64,000 nucleotides of DNA from contig JBBELK010000094.1 of the NCBI GenBank assembly GCA_037783545.1, positions 124,001 through 188,000 of the forward strand. Reading direction: 5' to 3'. Under the pieces are notes generated by a model. That model saw only the letters and a program-made list of their open reading frames with translations. It did no database searches and had not been told where the DNA came from. Source of the DNA: Henricia sp. BOLD:AAB3569. Taxonomy: Eukaryota; Echinodermata; Asteroidea; Spinulosida; Echinasteridae. Of the stretch, positions 12,338-24,900 are shown in pieces (within the stretch, counting starts at the first letter, position 1; each line of letters starts with the position of its first letter). Both the position numbers and the translations under genes were made by a program.

Positions 12338-13190
12338 AAATTTATTTGGGCAGATGGAGGCATAGAACAAGGAAAAAGAACATTAGGAAATTACTTCACT
12401 CTTGTGTAAACATAAAAAAAGCTTCAGATCCCGGCTAAGTGATTTTTAGGAAAAAATGATCAAAACTAAGATTGACTACACACTTGGCTATGGTTTGAGA
12501 GTTTTTACACCTAACCGGTTTGAATTTAACTTGATTTATGGGGGCTTAACAATACTGTTCGAAGAGGAGAAAAGGAAATAAAGGTAGACCTATACATGCA
12601 TTCAATAAATAGCTCCGTGTGTACAACCCACGAAAAAATTGGTGGACTAGAAACCAGTCTAATCTGGAACTAGCAATGACGTCATCGTTAGCCAATCGGA
12701 CAACGGGAAACTATGCGGTGCCACGGCGGTAATTTTGGGTTTGTGTTTATTCGGAATGACGATGGATTTCGCTGCATCCTGACTGGACTAGACAAAAGTA
12801 CGTACAATTTTCATTATTTGTGGGTAGAATATTACATATTCTTTGTATAAAAGGTAAACATGGACTGCTGATTGTAGTGACAAGGGAAGATTTTGGCCGA
12901 TTTTTGGGGTGTCGTTTGTCGTGTTTTTGGACGTGTTTTTTCCTGAATATTTCTCACCTCAAAATGCAAAAAAAACATGAAATAGTGATACTCGACGACA
13001 GATATGTTTCTCTTCTTTCCGAAAATTCTAGTGTTATAGGTCAGATTTCTGGAAACGACTAAGAAATCCTTAGTTTTCGACGGGCTGTTCAAGCTCATTA
13101 AATATGCACGACCGTAACTGGTTGAGGTCACGCGTGCATATTGTGCACATAAAAACAAGCACTTTTTAGCGCGCTGCGGACTGACTGTGT
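12338..13190 (+). repeat. Interspersed repeat, copy A (about 0.85 kb)
   Basis: Landmarks in this stretch reappear in reverse complement at about 38300-38995: 'tttatttgggcagatg' followed by 'agcaagga' and 'attgggaaat'-like sequence, the block 'agccaat.ggacaacgggaaac' with gatgacgtcat, 'gactggactagacaaa', 'gggtagaatattacatattc' and 'gccgatttttggggtgt'. The copies are diverged but co-linear over several hundred bases. No transposase-like frame is present. Open frames inside, including one of 139 codons on the minus strand, are attributed to the repeat. Confidence 0.75.
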
Positions 13191-13254
13191 AGGGCAACAT
13201 TTGTTGTTTAAATTGGTCAACATTGTAATCACAAGATGTGCAACCGTGCATGCC

Positions 13255-13470
13255 AACTGGGGCGGTCGAGTTGGTGTCGCGTTCAGTCCCTGCCTTTCTC
13301 CTCTGGCGTCTCGGGTTCGAATCCTGGGCGTGTATGTGGATTGGGTTTGCAGTCCCTACTTGACCGCGTGGGATTTCCCCTGGGGATTTCTCTGGGTTTC
13401 TTTTCTCCCACTTCTAAAACTGCATCTCTTTCTTCGTCATCTTAAGTTGATATTTAAATACAGTTAAAGC
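13255..13470 (+). mobile_element. tRNA-derived SINE
   Basis: The head has a box-A-like GGTCGAGTTGG and a box B GGTTCGAATCC at the spacing of a tRNA-type Pol III promoter. A short body follows (gggatttcccctggggattt, then ctctgggtttcttttctccc). Two overlapping short frames here are artefacts of the element. Confidence 0.7.
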
Positions 13471-13860
13471 TATACCAGATGCCATAAAATTAATGACAAC
13501 AGAGATTTGGCGGGAAAAGAGAAGTTTCAATTTCATTTGGGTATATACAGTTTTCGTAAAATTATATTTTTCTCAAAAAACATGATTTAGCAATTTCAAA
13601 AGAGCCTTGGAAGTTTAAATATGCATGGCGCAGCACATTAACCGCATTTGTTGCAAAGTTTAATATATATTAATTGTGTTGTCGACATTGGAAATAAGTT
13701 CCCCATATTCTCATTAACGTTGATGCATCGGGCAATACGCAATGAGTATTTGGTGTTTTTTATTCTTCAATAATTTCAAACAAGTGTTTCTGATCCTCCC
13801 CCTCAAACGAGATTGTTGAGTATGTTTTTTTAAAGAATGTTTCCCCCTTCCATTCACCAG

Positions 13861-14540
13861 GTGCGAAGGTGCTTCCAGGTTTATTGCTGGACTGGCGGAC
13901 GCCCCAAAGTCGGAGTTCGACTTTGTCGGAGAATTGACTATTGCCTCGGTCAGTATGGAAAACGGGATTTTTCCTGGGGTAAAAAATAGATGGGCTATAT
14001 AATTGTTTAAAGGTATATGCATGATTGGTAAACTGTTAAAACAGCATTATTTCCACTGTAATTTAAAGCCTATCATGTTGAGAAAACTATACCTTGTAGA
14101 CATTTTAGCCACATTACATAGGCCAAGATGCAGTAATAGGCCCCTATAATACTCTAGACAACCTGAAAAATCCAAGCATGTTTTTTTTGTGCATGAATCT
14201 TTGGAGATTCAAATAGTTTTGTCATTTTTCTCGTGAATGGGGCACATCAGACGAAATAATTTCACAGAATGATTACTACCATTACACCATCTTGATAACA
14301 AGTAAGCTTTTAGATAATAATTCATAACATTTTTTGAGGTAATTACCAAACATGGTCTAGACTATCTTTAATAAAATAGGCTATTCGGTTTAGAACTAAA
14401 CAAAGTATATTTGTCCCCTTTTCTGTCAACAGAAGGCGTCGTGGATCGCCATGGCTTTCTGGGTCGTCCTAACGATTCTATCTGTCATTGGTTGTGGCAT
14501 GGCGAGGAAACAGAAAGACACGGAAACGATCAAGTCGTAG
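13861..14540 (+). CDS. Candidate gene A: last two exons of a single-pass membrane protein
   Basis: Exon 13861-13948 follows a good acceptor (ttcccccttccattcaccag) and ends at donor gtcagt. Its frame reads CEGASRFIAGLADAPKSEF and onward to ELTIAS. Exon 14433-14540 follows cccttttctgtcaacag and reads KASW, then a hydrophobic span (residues about 4-22 of the exon, WIAMAFWVVLTILSVIGCG), then a basic tail ARKQKDTETIKS and TAG. Phase is 0 across the junction, so 64 codons run open through the splice. The topology suggests a type I or tail-anchored membrane protein with a short cytosolic tail. Upstream exons were not found. They may lie left of 13.8 kb, where repeats dominate. The family is not recognised. 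A second frame in the first exon is also open, so the assignment is not certain. Confidence 0.5.
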
Positions 14541-14669
14541 ACATTTCATCACAAGAACATACATGTGTAAACATCTCATGAAATGTTTGCCCTAGAATTA
14601 TTGTATAGTGGATGCGACAGAACATTTACCCAAACTGAAGAAAGATGGTCAATGTGTGGACACTATGAG

Positions 14670-14740
14670 CAACTAATGGAAATTGGGTACACACCATTGT
14701 TAATAACAATGGTTTGTGCCCAATTTCCATTATTAGTTGC
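14670..14740. repeat. Short palindrome, small MITE-like
   Basis: Arms reading gcaactaatggaaattggg and cccaatttccattattagttgc flank ccattgttaataacaatgg, so the whole 71 bp folds back. A related palindrome with the same accattgtta.taacaatgg core lies near 43683-43735, so this is a dispersed family. Confidence 0.75.
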
Positions 14741-15103
14741 TAGTGAGAATATTATGAATATTTTAAAACGTTTTAAAGAGTGGGTGTGTAAACAACTTAA
14801 ACTTCACACAAAATCACACTGGTACCCCTGACCTCGTAGAGGCCTACATGTAAACAGCAGCTGGCCGCGATTCCAGGACTTTGTGAGTTGGGCCTATAGG
14901 CACTATTTTCAGAGGATGGTTCAGTCGATCACCGGGTCCCTTTGGCTATTTGACGGGAAAAATATCTGCTCTCATAGGTACGGTTTGTGTACAGATTTAA
15001 CCGCGTTGAGAAAATGAGACATTCACTTTAGTTTAATGGCTAGGCACCAATTTGCAGTAATCGAGGTACAGGTCTATAGTTTGACTTGGCAATGTACAGA
15101 GTT

Positions 15104-15206
15104 TCAAGTGGTGCAATGCACATCTTCCTTTCGCAAGGGTCTTTCCTGCACTCGTACCTCGCTTGCCAAGAACCTTGCTGCATCGACTGGGTCTGAGCTG
15201 TATTGA
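15104..15206 (+). repeat. Long inverted repeat, left arm
   Basis: About 100 bases (gtgcaatgcacatcttcctt through gggtctgagctgtatt) recur almost perfectly in reverse complement at 15739-15833. The arms could be long terminal inverted repeats of an element of about 730 bp, or an inverted duplication. Reading frames through both arms (KVLGKRGTSAGK type) are shadows of the repeat. Confidence 0.85.
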
Positions 15207-15738
15207 GGAATATATATGAATATTGATTAGCCAGTGACAGTGATCGCAACTGACCAATAACGCGCAGCGCATGTTTCTCGGTCATCGCATGCAGTGCCGA
15301 TAGGCCCGATATACTAAAGCGCGACATTCAAAATGCATCATAGCTAGGACGCTGTTGCCAACAGCAAGAGCCAATCACGCGCCTCGCTCCATTTAGTGGT
15401 AGCGTCCACTTTTACTAGGGGGTGGGGTCCAATGTTTAAATAAACAGTCATTGTAAAGGCGTTTTTTAATAGGCCTATCTTTATTCAGAGATTCTGCGTT
15501 TAGCTTTTAGCGAAATATAGTAAGTCTTCCTTCAGTTACGAACATTTATACTGCGTGCAAGATAAAATTATATACATGTACATAAAAAGATCTCCCCCAC
15601 ACAAATTGTGGTAATTGCGGCTACGATGTCGCGAGATAAACAACATGCGAGATGATTTTCGAAACGGCTCATTAAAAGGTCAAAAGATACAGGTCAAAAG
15701 ATATCTTGTCTCTCATTGGTTGAACAGCCCTAGGCCTG

Positions 15739-15833
15739 TAATACAGCTCAGACCCAGTCGATGCAGCAAGGTTCTTGGCAAGCGAGGTACGAGTGCAGGA
15801 AAGACCCTTGCGAAAGGAAGATGTGCAATACAT
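15739..15833 (-). repeat. Long inverted repeat, right arm
   Basis: Partner of the arm at 15104-15206. It ends about 70 bases upstream of the ATG of candidate gene B, so it may form part of that gene's promoter or 5' leader. Confidence 0.85.
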
Positions 15834-15841
15834 AATTCCGA

Positions 15842-15905
15842 GATTTCCCAGTTAACCCCGCCCCTTAGATACTGTTGCTATGTGCTCACAAGCCATCGCA
15901 AAAAA
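15842..15905 (+). promoter_or_regulatory. Putative promoter/leader of gene B
   Basis: A GC-box-like aaccccgcccctt lies about 45 bases upstream of an ATG in strong context. No TATA box is seen. Assignment depends on gene B being real. Confidence 0.3.
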
Positions 15906-18900
15906 ATGGCGACACAACGTACAAAGCACAGGCCTCGGCATGAAAAGCACAGGTTCATTGGAGAAAACTTAAAGGTATTTATGTTTTAGGGTCAACAGTT
16001 AGCGTAGCACACACTGAGCGAAGGGTTAGTAGTGCAGGGCCAGGGATGACATATATTCATAAAAATGCGCTTTCCTACCTTTGAACAGCGAATCGCCCGA
16101 CATTGAAACCAAAGTTCACCCGGTCACTGGCGCATACAACATGTACAAACTGTAAATCGCGTGATTGTTCATGATGCAATGCACTTTGACCTATGTGCGG
16201 ACGTCTACTAGCTCTGTTGTGATTGGTCGGCGGTCCGGCTTGATTGACAGGTACTATGCATTGCTTGCTTACAGCGTGTCAGTGTGTATTTCTTGTGGCC
16301 AAAACTTCACACGCCCGCGCCCGCCGCTTCCCCGTTAAGGTGAAATAGGTGGCGGTCGAGGGTTATAAAATTCATTTAAAATGTCTTCTCTTGTTTTAAT
16401 TTTCAGACAGAGATGTGTTTTCGAAACTCGTAGCTAGCCTCACTTCAGTCGCAAAGATAACGTCTTTTGTCTGGTACTCGGCGGCGGCTTACGTTTGTTT
16501 CATTCACATCTTGTCAACATTTTATAGAATATATCATAATTAAATGTAGCAAAAGGCCAATCGTATTTACGGCTGGGATTACGTATATAAGGTTGCTGTA
16601 AGGTTGCCATTGATTAGTATTTCTAGTTACATTTTAACTACATGTATATGACTTTTGTCTGCTATGGGCTTTTACATTTTCACAATTTCCCGTTCTCCCC
16701 AATCGTTGTATACAGGCTAGGTGCGTGTATATGTGACGTGTACATTATAGTAATTTAGCAACAAAGTACAACTTCGCCATTTTAAGTTGATAATAAAAGT
16801 ATAGTTAAACCTAAAACTGTATATAGTTGATGGCATAAAGGGCCTCAGTTATCGAACATGCCATCAAGTTAACAACAACAAGAGTTCAGCAATGAAAAAT
16901 TGGTATATGGGTCTTTCCACATACAGTAAATGGGGCATTTTGGCAACACAGACCATATTTTCCAGGAGATACCTTTGTCTGGTCTCAAAATAAAAGAAAT
17001 AACGAGGTTTTTAGAAAGGCATGCTGTCAAATTTTTTGTAACCTTTTTGGGCCAAAGTTATTTCTTCAGAACAACTGAAACTTATTTATTTTATTTTGAG
17101 ACCAGACAAAGGTATTTTCCTGGAAATTATGGTCTGTGTTGTAAAAATGCCCCATTTACTGTGAAAGGACCCATGGCCGTCTGATTCATGTTTACATTTC
17201 AGCATTGGACAATTATTAACACATTTAAGCTGCGGCAAAATCAAAAATTTGTGTGCTTTGCGTCCTTTTACTTTGTTCGTGTCTGTGTTTAATTTCTAAG
17301 ACACGTTTGGGCCAACAATTATATTTTGGGGTATTTTTACTCAGAATATAAAAAGACTTAGCCTAATTACATTCCAAAAATAAACAAAATGGGTTACAAA
17401 TTGATATTGGTTATCGATATCAAAAATCCATAATCCCCTCCTTGGATATAAGCAATCAACTTTTAAATTTATACTTTTTATATCGCTCATTCTTTTGCCA
17501 AATGTTAATGTTATTATTTTGAGTTTCTCGTACTAAATTTATTGTTTTATGTTTATTGTGATCCAGTGCCCTGTGGTAGACCACTTTATGTAAACGGGCT
17601 ACCCTGGTTAAAAATCAGAAAATAATAATAATAAGGTCAAATGCCAAAAATCGCAAAATTCATAACGGGTTAGTCTAGCAATTTTTCTCAAAATTGGCCA
17701 ACAAATGACTTTTTGAAAATTTTCTCAAAAATGACTCCTAACATAAATATTGCACCCATAGCATTTAGAACCTATTTCGGCAGTTTTACAGCTCCAGGCT
17801 ATTTCTGAGAATTCAATTATGAGTTTATATATAAGCAATATTTCCTGCAATTTTGAAGAAAATAGTCTGACTCATAAAATATTTGGTCAAAAATATAAAA
17901 AAATCATAAGCGAATTTTCTTTAAATTAACACAAACATTTCTTTTTGGAAAATGTCTCAGAAATGACTCCTGACGAAAAGTATACCCTTTTTGGAATTCA
18001 TTACGCCAAGCTATTAAATTGCCAGTCTCAGACCCCCATGTCCCATCTGAAAGAAATATTAAAAATTCTGGAAAGGCTACATTGTGTTTATTACTTTGCA
18101 TGTCATTCCATTCATATTATGTCATTACGTAATGAGCTACAGAGGTAGCCATTCAAACGGCGTTTTGAATTAACCACAACCTTTGTTTGCGACCTGCAGC
18201 GCCCGGTAAATAAAACAAAAATCCTAAGATGTCGGAATCGCGATTCCAATTTTTAAGGAATCGATTCTCTTTATCTAGATTCGATTCCCGGTGATAGCCT
18301 GCCGATTCCCGAAATGTTTTACATTATATGTTGGGTATACAGTTATGGTATACACTTATCGTTTTCCCATGAAAGAAAAATGGAATCGATTCCGAGTGAC
18401 ATCGCGACTCCTTTTTGGAATGGGAGTCGCCCAAGCCTTCCACCGCATTCCGGGCCGGGCGAAGCAGTGAGCCGTGGAATCAGCAGGCAGATTTTGTAAC
18501 ACTAGATGAACTGCCGACGGCCGGTTAAGATGCTGGGTGATACGGGACGTCCTCGACAATCTACACTGCTGGTATTTTTTAGGTACGTAAACTGACTTTA
18601 TAACGGTTTTTCCGTTATGTGAGAATAGTGAAGATTACAGTTTTTACGTGTCTTTTACCTACTTCTGTGGGGTTCGGGATTTAGGACGTACACGTGGGTT
18701 GAGTAAAATGGGTGAATTTGAAGGGGAAAAAGAGATTTGTTTTGTGATTCCTTTCTTGGACTTGGAGGGGGTGGTGGGGAACGAAGAATCACAATTTTTC
18801 TAATGCAACTGTTGTTTTTTCTTTCAGACTGGACATATGTGCGGCGGCTTCTTGGAACAGGTAAATTACGGATCCGTTAAAACTCTTCTTGGGGAAAAAA

Positions 18901-21900
18901 AATCCGTTTACTGGTCGCCACTTATTCTCCTGATAACGACTTATAACCATGTACCACCAAAACGTGTTAATATTTGAATGGGAAGTGATTTTAGGAGTGA
19001 AAAACATTGACCATTTTCCTTGAAAATACATTTTCTGCCCCGTTCCATAGACTATGACACAAGGCGTCTCAGTGGCGACCTTGAACGGAATTCATACCAT
19101 ACGCAGCTCCATGCCTTTGCTATAGAGCTGCGTATTCCATGGCATGCATTGCTAACAAGCCTGTGCCTTCAAATACTTGCACTTTAAACGATGTGCACAA
19201 ATCCTATGGACTTCGTCTACAAAAATTACTTTTCCCCCTATAGAAATTAACCTTCTTTTAGGTATTTTTTTCATATACATTGAACACGGATTTGGGTAAA
19301 TTTATATATTGGAATCGATAGCTTATTCAATTCTAAGATATACTTCCCACTGACACTTCCGTCGCAAATGTTGCATTTCTGAGATAATTAAATGATAAAA
19401 TTAATGCATAAAGTAATGCACAAAATAACGCGGTGAGCGGTCTGTGCGTAAGCGCGACAACAGAGGGCGCTGCGCGCGCGCGAGAATGGTTATCTTATGC
19501 ACTAACTGAAGGCAATTTTTGAAGAAGAAAACGTGATTTTTCTACAGAAAAGCAACATTTGCGACAAAAGTGCAAGTGGGAAGTATCTTAAAATTACATT
19601 GTGTTGATTCCAGGAGGTAATTTCCTCAAAATCTTAGTTCAGTGTATACGAAAAAAATACCTTATTTTATGCTAAAATCATATTTTCTTAACAATTTCAC
19701 TTTTTTGGCTAAAATCTTACCCATGAACATGCCAAATGTACTGTGGATAGTAAAAATGTCACATACATTCATTAATACACCACGTAATTCTCAATGACAT
19801 GAACTGTAAGCCCCCAAAAAAGTGCAAATCTGCAAAAGAAACACATTTTTTAAGTGGAAATAATTAAGTGTCACGGTCATTTAACTTGAAAATACATTAA
19901 CTCTAATTATTACTATGCATGGACACCCAGGATTTTCCTTGTTATGATATATATAAACCATGTAAAAATGTTGGTTTGATGATAAAAACACAAGGATTTT
20001 TTTCATATATACATTGAACACGAATTTGGGTGAATTTATATGGAATCGATAGCTTATTCATTTCTAAGATATACTTCCCACTGACACTTCCGTCGCAAAT
20101 GTTGCATTTCTGAGATAATTAAATGATAAAATTACTGCACAAAATGACGTGGCGAGCGGTCTGTGCGTAAACGCGACAACAGAGGGCGCTGTGCGCGCGC
20201 GTGAATGGTTATCTTGTGCACTAACTGAAGGCAATTTTTGAAGAAGAAAACGTGATTTGCGACAAAAGTGCAAGTGGGAAGTATATCTTAAAATTACATT
20301 ATCTGTTGATTCCAGGAGGTAATTTCCTTAAAATCTCTGTTCAATGTATACAAAAAAAATACCAAACGCAAAATTAGGTGGAAAAGTGTCATAAATTTAT
20401 AAGGAAAAACTTATAATGTTTAAAGATTTGTCCAATAGGTTTAGCGCAGGGTCTCAGGGACTCCATGCATGGTAATTTGTCCCTATTTCAAATTGTAGAT
20501 TTTCTACCCAATATCTCTGGTGGTGTCAATGTATAGGAATAAATTACCACAAAACAATAATTCAACAAAATGAAGCCATTTTAAATGATCATGGTAAGGG
20601 TTTCGGGAACCTTATATTTATTTCATTAACAGCAATACTTTGTCTTTTCTCCTCAGGTTTTGATCACCAGCCAAGGGTCCAGTTTAAATGAAGTAAGTAT
20701 CAGTCTCTATTGTAACTTTAAATGTGTATTGTTTGTTCTTGGAGCCAATTTTACCATGAAAATTTGGACAATTCTCCGTTTTATGTTCACTATACCAAAG
20801 TAGGTGTACTTATTTTTCTGTGTGGAGAATTATGGTAAAATACCTTGCTTATACATAAAGGCACATCTACAACCTTTTGAATTAACCAAGGTACATGACA
20901 CTTGACTGGAAATTTCATAGTAAAATTGGCTCAGAGTACGTATATTTTTAAGGAAAGAACTGACCTCCAAATTTAAATCTTTAGGAAAAAAGTAAAACTA
21001 AAACAAATTTGGAATATGTGGCCAGTGACATTAAAATTAAAGAAGTTAGCTTAATGGAAGTCCATACACAAACTGCATTTTCCCGAAACCAATATTTTTG
21101 ATAATTTTAAAGCTAAATTAGGAAAATAACTCAATTATTGGCCCTTTCGCAAATTCATTGCTTGAGAAATCAGTGTAAACAAAGTTTCTGACAAATATTT
21201 GGCGTTCTTTAATAATATTGCGTTTCATGTCTCTCGACTATCAGGAAACAACTCAATATTGACACATGTATAGGTTGCTGAGTGGCAGCTAAGCCAGAGA
21301 CATAGGGAAAATTTTCCTTTTCTTCAAAAAGAATGTTCTAGGATCTTTAAGGTACATTACACAACACTGGACTTAGGGCTTTACATCTTATCCACAGGAT
21401 GGAGCAATTGGGGTCAAGTGCCTTGCTCAAGGGCACAAGTGGGTCATTCCGTGTCAATTCAACGAGCTTTTGGACCTGACCCTCACAGATTGAAATGAAA
21501 TTTTGTGTGCTGATTGGACTCCTTGAGAAACCCAGAGAACTAAAATTATGTCATTTGGTCAATTAATTTGAGATACGGGTCGACGAACTTTTGACTAATT
21601 AGCATGACCTGCTATGTTTGGACAGTTATATCTGATTCTCTAAAAGTAATGGACCAAGAGAGATAAACTTTACATCATTTTAAAGCTCTTGAAATGGCCT
21701 TCATTTAAAAAAAATAACATAAATTGTATCTCGTACCACAACAAAGTTATGTCAATTTATAACCTTTGACCTTGATTTGCAAAAATGCGTATTTGTCAAA
21801 ATGCATAATTTATTTTTTTATTTGTTAGCTTAAGATGTAAGGAACATTTCCAGAAAGATTTGGGATAATTTTAACATTAGCTAACATGAAAATAACATGT

Positions 21901-24900
21901 AAATACCATGTAAATAACATGTAAATGTATATGTTAGCCAATGTTAAAATTATCATAACTCAAAAACTGTAAGAGTGCCCATCCCAAATCTTCCTTACAT
22001 CTTAAGCTAACAAATAGAAAATAAATTACGCATTTTGACAAATACACATTTTTGCAAATCAAGGTCAAAGGTTATAAATTGACAACTTTTTTGTGGTACG
22101 AGATACTATTTTATAAAATGAAGGCCATTTCAAGAGCTTTAAAATGATGTAAAGTTTATTTCTCTAGGTCCATTACTTTTAGAGATATAACTGTCCAAAC
22201 ATAGCATGTCATACTAATTAATTGACCAAATGACATAAAATTTTAGTTCTCTGGGTTTCTCAAGGAGTCCAATCGGCACACAAAATTTCATTTCAATTTG
22301 TGAGGGTCAGTTCCAAAAGCTCCTTGAATTGATATGGAATGACTCAAGTAGACTGAAAACCACAACCTTTGGGTCATTCACTCACAAACTTCAGGTGGAA
22401 ACACCCAAACTGCTTATAATAAGCTCAAAGTGACCTTTGATTAAAACTTAGTGGACCTTTAATAGGTCACTTTCAGACTGGGAGCATTTTGCTCCCGTTC
22501 CTTTCGCGGCTCCAAACGGAATCTTTGACCAAGTCCTATTAGTGGGGTACCGTGGTTTATGGGTTTTATTGGGATGTAAAGCTGTTGGTCCAGTGTGTTA
22601 GGTAACGTACTTTAAACGTTAAAGATCCAGTGCATTCTTTTGTGAAGAATAAGGCGATTCCCCGGTGTCTCTGGCCGTTTCTAATTCATCATCTTCTCCT
22701 CACGGGTTTCCTCACGCTTGCGAGCGACAGTGCAGTGGGTACTTTTGAGGAATCCTTGGTTTCAGTACCAGAAAGAAGTATTAATAATTAGGGATTAAAA
22801 GTAGGTTTGGCCAGTTTTAAACATACGTTTAAAACCGGCTAGGGTCCTGGGCACTGATAATGGCCCGCGCCTTTATCAGTGCCCAGGACCCTAGCCGGTT
22901 TTAAACGGATTGTTTAAATCCCATTCATAAATACCTTTTGCGTAAATCGGTAAAACTCACCAAAATTAGCTCGTCGCTTTGCCATGCATGTTTTGCATTC
23001 ACTTTCTCGGCCCACAGTGTCAACACCGCGTTTGTACAACTGCTAGCTGTGCGTCGATATGTTTTTGTTCATTCGCGCGCATTACGCGTAATGCAAGCGT
23101 GTTGTACGCACACATATACACACCAAGTACCACTGGGTACTTGTCACAGTGCACAATTTGCTTTCGGGAGCGTGCAGTTTCTGTGTGCATGTGCGCCGAC
23201 CAGAGCGCGGCCGCTAGCCAGGCTCAAAAGTGTTTAAGACTGACTGTGCCTTTATCGCTTGTTTAAAACTGCCCACGTGATGTGTTTTCAGCCAATAGGA
23301 ATGCGTAAACTGTCTAAGGTATTTATGAATAAATAATAATAATAATTACACGACTATGCAATTTCAGGTTAAAATCAAAATCACACACGTCAAGTTTTAA
23401 TAAGCAAAAGTCACTTTGAGCTATCTGGAAGTACACGGCCACAATTTCTGCAAAATACCTATAGTATGCTAAAGACAAAATCAATTGTATATTGTGCATA
23501 TCAAGCTGAATTTGTGAAAAGGCTACATGAATACGTACATTGTACAGAATTGACCTATGGGTCATTCCATGTTAATTCAACGAGCTTTTGGACCTGACCC
23601 TCACAGATTGAAATGAAATTTGGTGTGCTGATTGGACTCCTTGAGAAACCCCGAGAACTAACATTTTATATCATTTGGTCAATTAATTTTTGAGATACGG
23701 GTCAATGAACTTTGACTAATTAGCATGATTTGCTATGTTTGGACAGTTATATCTCTAAAAGTAATGGACCTAGAGAGATAAACTTTACATCATTTTAAAG
23801 CTCTTGAAATGGCCTTCATTTTATAAAATAACATCAAAATTGTATCTGGTACCACAAAAAAGTTACGTAAATTTATAACCTTTGCAAAAATGCGTATTTG
23901 TCAAAATGCGTAATGTTTTTTTATTTGTTAGCTTAAGATGTAAGGAACATTTCCAGAAAGATTTGGGATGGGCACTCTTACAGTTTTTGAGTGATGATAA
24001 TTTTAACATTGGCTAACATGTACATACACAGTTACATTTACATGTTATTTACATGTTAGCCAATGTTAAAATTATCATAACTCAAAAACTGTAAGAGTGC
24101 CCATCCCAAATCTTTCTGGAAATGTTCCTTACATCTTAAGCTTACAAAGGTTATAAATTTACATAACATTTTTGTGGTACGAGATACAATTTTGATGTTA
24201 TTTTATAAAATGAAGCCCATTTCAAGAGCTTTAAAATGATGTAAAGTTTATCTCTCTACATGTAGGTCCATTACTTTTAGAGATATAACTATATATAACA
24301 TAGCAAATCATGCTAATTAGTCAAAGTTCGTTGACCCGTATCTCAAATTAATTGACCAAATGATATAACATTTTAGTTCTCTGGGTTTCTCAAGGAGTCC
24401 AATCAGCACACAAAATTTCATTTGAATCTGTGAGGGTCAGGTCGAAAAGCTCGTTGAATTGACATGGAATGACCCCTATACTCATCTGTGTAAATAGTCG
24501 GAAGGTTCCATGTTGTTGTGACTGGCTGCAATTTTCATTCATGGTAAATGGGAAAGAATTTAAAAGTCAGACATCACATAAGTCCTCCTGCACAACTTGG
24601 GAAAGAATTGATCACGGTTTCAGAACATGTGTACAAACTATATGAGACAGGCTAAGTTTCCTCACAAAATCGTAAATTTCTCACTCAAATTTTCGGGTTG
24701 TTCCCACCAAATCTGCACTTAGCGAGTCATTTCAAAGAAAAACATTTCTGACCAACTAAGTTTTTTTCTAGAATACTAATTTTTTTCGAGTGAAATTTCA
24801 TGTTTTTTTCCTCAAAATTTTAGTCTTTTCATTAGCACTTATTAAAATGTACAGCACAGAAAGCCCTAATTTGTTTGGCTTGTATTAAAGGTTAAAACAG

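Noticed and set aside
12832-13251. 139-codon minus-strand frame
   Set aside because: Lies within the dispersed repeat shared with 38300-38995 and is not preserved there.
22938-23266. Two overlapping 95-99 codon frames
   Set aside because: Overlapping alternatives with no motif, beside a palindromic element in an intron of candidate gene B.
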